5,537 nt of DNA from an uncultured Gammaproteobacteria bacterium (GTDB lineage Bacteria > Pseudomonadota > Gammaproteobacteria > Ga0077536): contig CAIPNE010000222.1 in assembly GCA_903866355.1 (NCBI GenBank), positions 1 through 5,537 on the forward strand. The letters run 5' to 3'. Both the position numbers and the translations under genes were made by a program. Below the pieces are notes generated by a model. That model ran no database searches and was not told the DNA's origin. It worked only from the letters and a program-made list of their open reading frames with translations. This document shows positions 1-5,450 of the stretch, piece by piece. How positions within the stretch are numbered: position 1 is the stretch's first letter; each line of letters starts with the position of its first letter.

Positions 1-71
1 CCGGGACACCCACTAGTTCACGGCCCGCTCGCGGGAGAATCCGGGACACCCACTAGTTCACGGCCCGCTCG
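1..71. repeat. Two identical 31-nt direct repeats (40-nt period)
   Basis: Positions 1-31 and 41-71 are identical, each starting CCGGGACACCC and ending CCCGCTCG, and are separated by 9 nt. The first copy runs into GCGGG, so CCCGC/GCGGG can form a tight 5-bp hairpin at its right end; the second copy diverges after 71. The array may continue to the left outside the window. It resembles the short intergenic repeats that accumulate in proteobacterial genomes (REP/MITE-like), but the class cannot be assigned from two copies. No gene overlaps it convincingly. Confidence 0.85.
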
Positions 72-413
72 AGGGCCTGCTTAACCGCTGCAGTGCCAAC
101 CCCACGGGGCAATCTCCCGTGCTACCACGGCCTATTCGCGCCGCACCATCCTTGGCGTGTCCCAGTGACGCCGGCCTTAGAGCAACCCATCTGACGACAT
201 TGGACCTTCGTCGCGCAGGCGCACCCAGCACAAGCAGGCCCGGATTTCGGCGTGGTGCCACGCGCGTTTGCCGATAAAAATGTTCAATTCCACGGGACAG
301 GATGCGCAAAGGGATGCTAAATTTTTATCGTGGAAAATTTAATTCCCCGGCGCTCGAGGGCGCCGTTCGGGACGTCGCGCGGCGCCACAACATAGGCCTA
401 GGTTAGAAATTTC
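72..413. other. Intergenic stretch without a convincing gene
   Basis: No open frame here has a ribosome binding site or recognisable protein sequence. A minus-strand frame covers most of it (309 down to 58), but it runs through the left repeat, is rich in Arg, Gly and Pro and matches nothing I know, so I treat it as spurious. Visible structures are a 6-bp hairpin (CACGGG 103-108 with CCCGTG 116-121), an AT-rich block with inverted repeats at 272-341, and a GC-rich hairpin (GGCGC 349-353 with GCGCC 360-364). The AT-rich block probably carries the promoter of the cupin gene, although no clean -35/-10 pair stands out. Confidence 0.5.
272..341. promoter_or_regulatory. AT-rich nested inverted repeats upstream of the cupin gene
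   Basis: CGATAAAAAT at 272-281 is perfectly inverted at 321-330 (ATTTTTATCG), a 10-bp match across 39 nt. A second inverted repeat, TAAATTTT at 318-325 with AAAATTTA at 334-341, overlaps its right arm. The block is strikingly AT-rich compared with its GC-rich flanks and lies about 90-160 nt upstream of the cupin start. It could be a promoter/operator region, for example two half-sites for a dimeric regulator. This is inference from symmetry and position only. Confidence 0.3.
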
Positions 414-415
414 GA

Positions 416-422
416 AGAGGAG
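416..422 (+). promoter_or_regulatory. Ribosome binding site of the cupin gene
   Basis: AGAGGAG lies 8 nt before the ATG at 431. It is a strong Shine-Dalgarno match and fixes the start of the cupin reading frame against overlapping frames on both strands. Confidence 0.85.
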
Positions 423-430
423 TTTGAACC

Positions 431-796
431 ATGAAAAATGCGATCGAAACCCGGCGTTTTGAGCAACCTGACGACGCTCTCAACATGCAAGAGTTCGGTG
501 GTATCTCCATCATTAAAATGGCCGATGGGACGACCGGCATGCCCGCCATCTTCGAGCCCGGCTGGACTTGGGAGAAGGACGAGAAGCCGTTGCTGGGCCA
601 TCCTGCGTCGTGCCCGATGAGCCACACGGGCTATTGCCTTGGCGGCAATTTGGTCGTTCGTATGGTGGATACCAACGTGGAAACTCGCATCACCAAGGGC
701 GATTTCTTCGAGATCCCGGTGGGACACGATGCCTACGTCGACGGAAACGAGCGAGTAGAACTGATCTTGTTCGTGGCGCCGGATCACCCGCACTAA
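431..796 (+). CDS. Small single-domain cupin protein
   Basis: 121 aa, ATG start with a strong ribosome binding site. It has no signal peptide or membrane segment, so it is probably cytosolic. The sequence follows one cupin barrel: EPGW at 42-45 leads into the fold; the first cupin motif region holds His57, Cys61, His65 and Tyr68 before Gly71-Gly72; the second motif is GDFFEIPVGHD at 90-100, with Gly90, Pro96, Gly98 and His99. His57, His65 and His99 are plausible metal ligands, but the HxH pair of the classic first motif is not present, so metal binding is uncertain. Small cupins of this type include both enzymes and ligand sensors, and the sequence does not say which. The gene stands alone: the next gene converges on it and no partner lies upstream. 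Gene and fold are secure; substrate is unknown. Confidence 0.87.
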   Translation: MKNAIETRRFEQPDDALNMQEFGGISIIKMADGTTGMPAIFEPGWTWEKDEKPLLGHPASCPMSHTGYCLGGNLVVRMVDTNVETRITKGDFFEIPVGHDAYVDGNERVELILFVAPDHPH

Positions 797-940
797 CCTG
801 CTGCGCACCGAACACGACCACTGCGCCGAGCGCTCGCGGGTGACGGCCAAGCCCTGCGTGCCGCGGACGTTTGCCAACGAGAACCTCGCTGACGCCATTG
901 CTCACGAAATCAGCGAAGGTGCCTCATCTGTGGTGCTCGG
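797..940. other. Convergent intergenic gap with a short unassigned open frame
   Basis: This 144-nt spacer separates the ends of the cupin gene (+) and the TRIC gene (-). There is no clear terminator: the best symmetry is the 10-bp palindrome CGAGCGCTCG at 827-836, with no following T-run. A plus-strand frame is open from 765 to a TAG at 942-944 without an ATG. Its tail reads ANENLADAIAHEISEGASS and then VVLG, which has a protein-like composition. It may be the remnant of a lost gene, but I cannot name a family. Confidence 0.35.
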
Positions 941-1570
941 CTAGCCGTCACGATCGGCATTCCGCGCTGGCGAAAACGAGGGGAGGTGCCAGCCTGCCAG
1001 AATGGCGCCGGCGCGCACGCCAAAACCCAATGCAATCCCAAGACAAGTCGCCAAGAGGCTAGAGGCACCCAAAGCGACCGCCAGGATGTAGGCGGTCGAT
1101 CCGGCGATGGCCGCGCTGATATAAACCTCCCGGTTGAGTAGCACAGACGGCACGCCCGCCAGCGCATCGCGCACCACCCCGCCGAAGGTTGCGGTGAGCA
1201 CGCCCATCACCACACACACCGGCGCGGGGATACCCAGCGCATAGGCTTTGGCTGCCCCCATTACCGCGTAGACGGCGAGACCCACCGCGTCGAGCCACAA
1301 CAACGCCCGCCGCGGTAAGCCGCGACCGCGCGTCAGCCATACAAACACCGCCATGAGCAAACACACCAACGAGTAGCCGGGGTCGCGTACCCAGAAGACC
1401 GGCGCGCCGATGAGGAGATCGCGCAAGGTCCCACCACCAACGCCCGTGATCGCCCCGAAGAATAAAAAAGTGACGACATCCTGCCGCTTCTCGGCGGCCA
1501 CCAACGCGCCGGAGGCGGCAAAAGTCGCCACCCCGGCATAGTCCAAAGCCGATAACAGCGTGACATTCAC
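941..1570 (-). CDS. TRIC/YicG-family membrane protein (trimeric cation channel / glycine transporter domain)
   Basis: 209 aa from a GTG at 1570; the frame stays open upstream to 1891, but only the GTG has a good Shine-Dalgarno (GGAGGG, 7 nt away), and it gives the usual family length of about 200-210 aa. The protein is an inner-membrane protein with about seven hydrophobic helices made of two homologous halves (roughly residues 9-83 and 95-168). Each half carries the family motif: GVGGGTLRD at 43-51 and FGGVVRD at 129-135, the glycine-rich kinks and Arg-Asp pairs that line the pore in TRIC structures. Members are annotated as trimeric intracellular cation channels (K+-permeable in the prokaryotic proteins studied) or as glycine transporters; the physiological substrate here is not evident. 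It lies 154 nt downstream of the cysteine synthase-like gene on the same strand, so co-transcription is possible, but a repeat intervenes. Confidence 0.93.
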   Translation of the reverse strand: MNVTLLSALDYAGVATFAASGALVAAEKRQDVVTFLFFGAITGVGGGTLRDLLIGAPVFWVRDPGYSLVCLLMAVFVWLTRGRGLPRRALLWLDAVGLAVYAVMGAAKAYALGIPAPVCVVMGVLTATFGGVVRDALAGVPSVLLNREVYISAAIAGSTAYILAVALGASSLLATCLGIALGFGVRAGAILAGWHLPSFSPARNADRDG

Positions 1571-1577
1571 CCCACGA

Positions 1578-1583
1578 CCCTCC
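1578..1583 (-). promoter_or_regulatory. Ribosome binding site that sets the TRIC start
   Basis: On the minus strand GGAGGG is followed by 7 nt and then the GTG at 1570. The in-frame ATG at 1591 and earlier starts lack such a site and would add a repeat-encoded, non-membrane N-terminus of up to 107 residues not expected in this family. Confidence 0.8.
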
Positions 1584-1595
1584 GCCAGCATCGGC

Positions 1596-1690
1596 GTTGC
1601 ACTGGCGCCCTTGCAGAGGCGAAACCCGCGGCGGACGGCCGGCGCTGCAGTGGCGCCCTGCCAGGGGTGAAACCCGCAGCGGATAGCCGG
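1596..1690. repeat. Two-copy imperfect tandem repeat, 48-bp period
   Basis: Copies at 1596-1642 and 1644-1690 align without gaps over 47 nt, with identical cores TGGCGCCC and GAAACCCGC and scattered substitutions. The junction can fold as a hairpin (GGCGC 1641-1645 with GCGCC 1653-1657). The period is exactly 16 codons, so the minus-strand frame that runs into the TRIC gene reads two similar 16-residue units, but that extension is probably not translated (see the TRIC start). The repeat fills most of the gap between the cysteine synthase-like gene and TRIC and has no terminator-like T-run. Confidence 0.8.
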
Positions 1691-1724
1691 TTGCGCAAAG
1701 CGCCGCGTGTATTCACGGCGTGGG

Positions 1725-2846
1725 TCATGGCCGCTGCGCCGCGTCGAAACGCACGCCCAGTTGGCCGGTGCGCTCAAAGCATTCGAAGGCCGCCGTCCAG
1801 GGGTCAAGATCCAGCCCCTGCGCACGTACCCAGTCATCCTGAAAAATAGTCGCGCCATAGCGCTCGCCGCCGTCACAGATGAGGCTGGCAATAGCCCCCG
1901 GCTGCCCGGCGGCGTGGCGTTCGCCGGCCAGTTGCAGACAGCCCAAAAAATTTAACCCTGTGGAGGGTCCAACCCGCCGACCCAGCCGCGCAGACAGCCA
2001 CCGCGCCGCAGCCACGCTGGCGGCGTCCGGCACGCGGATCATCTGGTCAACCACAGTGGGAATAAACGAGCGCTCCACACGTGGCCTACCCACCCCTTCG
2101 ACCACCTGCGAAGCTCGCAGCGGGCCCATCGGCTCGCGCCCAGCGTACGCGGGAAAGAAAGCCGAATGTTCAGGATCTACCACGCAAAGCCGACAACGCG
2201 CCGCCAGCCTCGCTTGGTAGCGGATGAACCGCCCGAGGGTAGCCGAGGTGCCGCCGGTACCGGCCCCAACCACTACCCAGTCTGGCTCCGGTTGTGGCTC
2301 TCGCGCCATCTGCGAAAACAGCGATTGGGCGATATTGTTGTTCCCACGCCAATCCGTCGCGCGCTCCGCGTAAGTGAATTGGTCGATGTAATGCCCCCCG
2401 GTCTCGCGCACGATGGTCGCCAGCGCTTCTGCGATGTCCGAGGCAGGTACCGGGTGAATTTGACCACCAAAATGCGCGATCGCCGCCAGCTTCTGCGGCG
2501 CCGTGGTGTTGGGCACCACGGCCGCAAACGGCAGCTGGAGCAGACGGGCGAAATAAGCCTCCGAGATCGCGGTAGATCCCGAAGACGCCTCGATGAGGGT
2601 AGTGCCTTCGTTGATCCAGCCATTACAGATCCCATACAGCAGGAGCGAGCGCGCCAACCGGTGCTTAAGACTGCCGGAGGGATGCACGCTTTCATCTTTG
2701 AGGTAAATACGCACGCCACCAAGCATCGGCAGATCGAGCCGCAGGAGGTGCGTATCTGCGGAGCGGGTCGCGTCGGCCTCTATTTCACGAATCGCATGAC
2801 AAACCCAAGCCCGTTGCGAACCCGAGATCTCGGTAGCTTCTAGCAT
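1725..2846 (-). CDS. PLP-dependent cysteine synthase / L-cysteine desulfhydrase (Cds1-like)
   Basis: 373 aa from ATG at 2846 (a GTG lies one codon earlier, but spacing favours the ATG). It is a fold-type II PLP enzyme. Lys61 in PSGSLKHR is the Schiff-base lysine; SSGSTA at 88-93 is the substrate loop (TSGNTG in classic cysteine synthases); GAGTGGT at 194-200 is the PLP phosphate loop; GPSTG at 293-297 supplies the residue near the pyridine nitrogen; CDGGERY at 324-330 is the conserved C-terminal motif. The Asn-to-Ser change in the substrate loop and the PSTG form fit the branch that includes mycobacterial Cds1, which degrades L-cysteine to pyruvate, ammonia and H2S, rather than CysK/CysM. Which direction this enzyme runs cannot be decided from sequence. 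It is cytosolic. It may be transcribed with the TRIC gene downstream. No sulfur-assimilation genes are adjacent. Confidence 0.93.
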   Translation of the reverse strand: MLEATEISGSQRAWVCHAIREIEADATRSADTHLLRLDLPMLGGVRIYLKDESVHPSGSLKHRLARSLLLYGICNGWINEGTTLIEASSGSTAISEAYFARLLQLPFAAVVPNTTAPQKLAAIAHFGGQIHPVPASDIAEALATIVRETGGHYIDQFTYAERATDWRGNNNIAQSLFSQMAREPQPEPDWVVVGAGTGGTSATLGRFIRYQARLAARCRLCVVDPEHSAFFPAYAGREPMGPLRASQVVEGVGRPRVERSFIPTVVDQMIRVPDAASVAAARWLSARLGRRVGPSTGLNFLGCLQLAGERHAAGQPGAIASLICDGGERYGATIFQDDWVRAQGLDLDPWTAAFECFERTGQLGVRFDAAQRP

Positions 2847-2852
2847 CACTGA

Positions 2853-2858
2853 TCCTTA
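2853..2858 (-). promoter_or_regulatory. Ribosome binding site of the Cds1-like gene
   Basis: On the minus strand TAAGGA stands 6 nt before the ATG at 2846 and only 3 nt before the adjacent GTG at 2849, so the ATG is the better start. Confidence 0.7.
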
Positions 2859-2885
2859 GATTTGGCGAGTGACCAAGGGGTCCCG

Positions 2886-3062
2886 ATGCGTCTGCCAACG
2901 TTAATGGCGAGACCGGAAAATGGATTTTTACGTTATGGCTGCGCCCGACCGTACGAATCGAGTCAAATCAATATGTCGTTTTTCTCGCAGAACGGCAGTT
3001 TGATGCGTTTCTTACCAGGCCGCTATCAAGCCAATTCCAGAGAGGCGGGGTGGGCAGTTTAA
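2886..3062 (+). CDS. Doubtful 58-aa small ORF
   Basis: An ATG at 2886 follows AAGGGG (2875-2880) with 5-nt spacing. The frame encodes 58 residues and stops at a TAA inside the loop of the terminator-like hairpin at 3043-3081. The product has no signal peptide, membrane segment or motif I recognise. Third-position GC is only about half, below that of the confident genes. It runs divergently from the Cds1-like gene, so the good ribosome binding site may be chance in a region that is really the promoter of that gene. The alternatives are a leader peptide or a small transcript ending at the terminator. Confidence 0.25.
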   Translation: MRLPTLMARPENGFLRYGCARPYESSQINMSFFSQNGSLMRFLPGRYQANSREAGWAV

Positions 3063-3081
3063 TTTACCCGCCTGGCTTTTT
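3043..3081 (+). terminator. Terminator-like hairpin with T-run
   Basis: AGGCGGG (3043-3049) pairs perfectly with CCCGCCT (3067-3073) across a 17-nt loop, and five T follow at 3077-3081. This fits a rho-independent terminator reading rightward. The loop is large and three bases separate the stem from the T-run, so strength is doubtful. Nothing confident lies upstream on this strand, which implies a small transcript or a lost gene. Confidence 0.45.
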
Positions 3082-3090
3082 ATATCGAAT

Positions 3091-3192
3091 GCCCTCGAGG
3101 TCGCATCGAACGTCCCAGAGCCGGACTCCCTCGCCCTCTTCGGCATCGACCTCGCAGCGTTCGGCGTCAGCCGTCGCCGGTTGCGCGGGTAA
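3091..3192 (+). pseudogene. Orphan PEP-CTERM sorting tail (remnant of a secreted protein gene)
   Basis: In the frame starting at 3091 the DNA encodes VPEPDSLALFG, a further hydrophobic stretch (IDLAAFGV), then SRRRLRG and a TAA at 3190-3192. This is the three-part PEP-CTERM signal: Val-Pro-Glu-Pro, a single membrane helix, and an Arg-rich end. In Gram-negative bacteria it is recognised by exosortase (EpsH family), which processes secreted proteins at the inner membrane. The body of the protein is missing: the frame is open only back to a stop at 3001-3003, has no ATG, and passes through the terminator-like hairpin. An Asp sits in the helix where Gly is usual (one base change GGC to GAC), consistent with decay. 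I read it as a relic left by deletion or rearrangement, not as a functional gene. Confidence 0.7.
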
Positions 3193-3225
3193 CCTCGCCA
3201 GCACCGAGTTGTTGCCCGAAACTTA

Positions 3226-3271
3226 GGGGTAAGGTCTCCCGTTTTGCGTGGAAAACGGCGGGCCTGACCCC
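3226..3271. repeat. REP/RAYT-like 46-nt hairpin
   Basis: Two 20-nt arms (3226-3245 and 3252-3271) face each other across a 6-nt loop GCGTGG. They match at 16 of 20 positions, and two of the four mismatches become G-T wobbles in single-stranded form. The ends read GGGGT and ACCCC and the inner part CGTTTT and AAAACG. Long imperfect palindromes of the GGGGTCAGG type are known as intergenic REP elements moved or spread by RAYT (IS200/IS605-like) tyrosine transposases. No transposase is in this window. There is no T-run outside the stem, so it is not a standard terminator. Confidence 0.7.
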
Positions 3272-4103
3272 ATCGCCAGGCTCCCGATGAATGTCAAAAC
3301 GATCCTATTTTTAGCTTTCTGCGGATCCGATCTAATCTCCGTGGTCTACGATTGTCAGCAATGCGGATCAGGGCTCGGCCATAGGTGGGTTTGATACCAA
3401 TCAGCCCTAACTTGCTCGGCGGCGGCCCGACACCGTCACCCGCCTCGACTTTCCGGTTTAATTGCGCCGGTCGCTGGCCTGCACCAACATCACTCTTGCC
3501 CCCGATATTGAACAGCAAGACAAGGCCGCGTAGCTGTTCAAACAGTGACGCCTGCCGAGCGAATTTCAACACGGCTCGGGACATTGCCCATCGTCAGGGG
3601 TGACGAGATCGAGCTAGAAGCGAATTGCTTGCCGCCAGCGGTAGGCGTATTGCCAGAATTAGCCTGTGACTTGGGTCCATCCTTGTCGTGGGTTAGGCTC
3701 TCGCTGGCGTTTCTCAGCCGGAAACCGCCGCATCAGCCTGTCCAACTGCGATCCGGGGTGGTGAACGGAGTCTCATCTGTAGCTGCCGACGCCCTTGTCG
3801 TTGTGGCCGATCCGCTCCGGTAGTAGAACCGGCAGCAAAAGTTATTCGTGCTCGTGGTGTGAAAGCTGCGTTCTTCGGCTCCAAACGCGCGCCTGGCTTT
3901 GCATGCCGTGTGGTCGGTGGCAACGTCTTTGTGGCGTCTCGCGGACTGTGCTATCTGCCACGCAGTTTTACGGGTGGCGCTAGGTCTGGCACAGTCTCGC
4001 CGCCCGCGCGTTGTGTCAGCGTGGCTGGTGGCGTTACGGCAGTCGCGTTGCCGTCGCCAGGTGCGTAAGGTCGCGGCAAATATCTGCAGAAGCCCTTCAA
4101 TTT
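3272..4103. other. About 830 nt without a recognisable gene
   Basis: Frames on both strands are short, overlap each other and lack ribosome binding sites. The best candidates are a minus-strand frame from 3584 to 3294 (96 codons, Arg/Lys-rich end) and a plus-strand frame from a GTG at 3859 to 4068 (69 codons, fairly even codon use, reading RGVKAAFFGSKRAPGF near its start). Neither resembles a family I know. No terminal inverted repeats or transposase motifs are visible. The region could be a decayed gene or spacer. It must also contain the promoter of the GPP34-CYTH gene, but I cannot point to a convincing one. Confidence 0.5.
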
Positions 4104-5450
4104 ATGACTGCCTCCAAATCCCCTCTTGTGCCGCCCCACGCTGAACTGAGCATTGCAGAGGCATTTGTTTTGCTGAGTGTCGAATGGCCGGTCAAGGCAG
4201 ATGCGCTGATCGCATGGTCTGATTCGGACTTTGCGCTCGCCGGCGCGCTGCTGATGGACCTCGCTTTTCTGGGCAAGGTGGACAGCGATTTGGACGATCT
4301 GATCATTCTTGAGCGAGAGCCAGCGCTGCATCAGGAGCAGCCATTAGCGCTACGTATGCTGGGTCGCTTTAGCAGGAGCGTGCGTCTTGATATCGCGCTT
4401 AACGAGCTGGTAACGCGCATTGGCGACTTGCGCCTGGCGACCCTTGCAGCGCTGGCCGGGCGCGAGATCAGACTCACATCCTCTTCTCCTCTTTCCTGGG
4501 ACTTCCATCAGGCTTCCTTTAGAGGCCTGCGCGTGCGCGCAACAGTGTCGTTGCGCCAGACATTGAAGAAGTTGGTGGAGTCCGAGGAATTGCCGCTCCC
4601 AGAGCAGGCGGCGCTCATCTCGCTGCTGTGCGCCTGCGACATTGCAGGTCCGGTGCTCGGCGGCCGCGCTTGCAAGACGTGGCTTGCGCGGAACGCAGCG
4701 CGGCTAGAGGCCATTCGGCGCATGGATCTGGTGGGGCGAGCCGTTGCGGATGCGGTGGCTGTTATGCGCCGCCGCTTACGCACCTACCTGATCGATGCCG
4801 ACACCGAGAAAGCAGCGCCATCCCCGAAGAGCAAGCGCAAGTCGCCGTCGGTCAACTATTCCCGCAGTAAGACGACCTGGGAGTGGCGTGCCTTCTGGCC
4901 GGAAGGTGAGGTTGTCGAGCTGCCGGCTGCTTGGGGAAATATTGGACAAGATTCTGACTGCGAGGAGGAGTTGCTGGAGGACAGCTACCTGTTCGTTCGT
5001 GGCAAGAAAGATAACGTCAAGATAAGAGCGAAAGGGCTAAAAATTAAGCCAGTGGTCGAGGCCTTTGATGATTTCATCGCTTTCGCTCCGAGCGCCAAGT
5101 TTCGCTTTCCCAGGAACATGGCGCCATTGGCGCGGTTGTTTCCGCGCCTGTATGAAGTGCGAGGAGAACTGCGCAGCACGGACGAACTGATAGAGATCAT
5201 GTATGCCACCGGTTACCAGCCAAGTGTGCTGAAGGTCTCTAAGGCCAGGCGGGTGCACGGCATGACTTTCGGCGTGCAGATTGAATTCGCGCGGATAGAG
5301 GTTGATGGCAGGGTGTTCCACACCATCAGCATGGAGAGTCCCTACCTGACAGCGCTACGAATTCTTGCTCGCAATATCCCGGTGGGTGCGGGACAGGTTG
5401 CCGGATACAGCGAATTTCTCGACTGCATTGTTCGCAATCAGTTGGCTTAG
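4104..5450 (+). CDS. GPP34 (GOLPH3-like) - CYTH-like fusion protein
   Basis: 448 aa from ATG at 4104. The frame opens at a TTG at 4011, but those 31 extra residues look non-coding, and the GPP34 domain starts about residue 14 of the shorter form; neither start has a good ribosome binding site. Residues about 14-225 resemble GPP34: LSIAEAF at 15-21, ALAGALLMDLAFLGKV at 44-59, then a mostly helical body. Eukaryotic GOLPH3 binds phosphatidylinositol 4-phosphate on Golgi membranes; bacterial members are uncharacterised. A basic Ser/Lys/Pro linker (about 235-256) joins a CYTH-like domain (about 258-448): EWR at 260-262, DNVKIR at 303-308, KIK at 313-315, LKVSKARR at 376-383, Glu394 and Glu399 in IEFARIEV, and HTISMES at 406-412. 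The classic ExExK start is degenerate (ExRxF), so ligand binding or altered catalysis is as likely as triphosphatase activity. No signal peptide or membrane helix, so cytosolic or peripheral membrane. It stands alone. Confidence 0.85.
   Translation: MTASKSPLVPPHAELSIAEAFVLLSVEWPVKADALIAWSDSDFALAGALLMDLAFLGKVDSDLDDLIILEREPALHQEQPLALRMLGRFSRSVRLDIALNELVTRIGDLRLATLAALAGREIRLTSSSPLSWDFHQASFRGLRVRATVSLRQTLKKLVESEELPLPEQAALISLLCACDIAGPVLGGRACKTWLARNAARLEAIRRMDLVGRAVADAVAVMRRRLRTYLIDADTEKAAPSPKSKRKSPSVNYSRSKTTWEWRAFWPEGEVVELPAAWGNIGQDSDCEEELLEDSYLFVRGKKDNVKIRAKGLKIKPVVEAFDDFIAFAPSAKFRFPRNMAPLARLFPRLYEVRGELRSTDELIEIMYATGYQPSVLKVSKARRVHGMTFGVQIEFARIEVDGRVFHTISMESPYLTALRILARNIPVGAGQVAGYSEFLDCIVRNQLA

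Noticed and set aside
1..71. CRISPR array
   Set aside because: Only two repeats with a 9-nt spacer; CRISPR spacers are normally about 25-45 nt and no cas gene is near.
398..898. 166-codon minus-strand ORF over the cupin gene
   Set aside because: It is antisense to a cupin with clear motifs and a strong ribosome binding site, and its own product has no recognisable domain.
1571..1891. 107-residue N-terminal extension of the TRIC protein
   Set aside because: It overlaps the end of the Cds1-like gene, runs through a DNA repeat, has no family resemblance, and the GTG at 1570 has the only good ribosome binding site.
2166..2843. 225-codon plus-strand ORF over the Cds1-like gene
   Set aside because: Antisense to a complete PLP enzyme with all motifs in place; the product is Arg-rich and unlike any known protein, typical of a GC-rich shadow frame.
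3226..3271. Rho-independent terminator
   Set aside because: The stem is long but no T-run follows on either strand, and it resembles REP-type mobile hairpins more closely.
3294..3584. Amidase fragment on the minus strand (reads LGLIGIKPTYGR, like the GatA/amidase VGLKPTYGR segment)
   Set aside because: The likeness covers only about ten residues; the Gly-Ser-rich amidase signature expected just upstream and the catalytic Lys/Ser context are absent, so it is probably chance.
4011..4103. TTG start giving a 479-aa GPP34-CYTH protein
   Set aside because: The extra 31 residues are Arg/Trp/Cys-rich, lie outside the GPP34 domain and have no ribosome binding site; the ATG at 4104 fits the domain boundary better.
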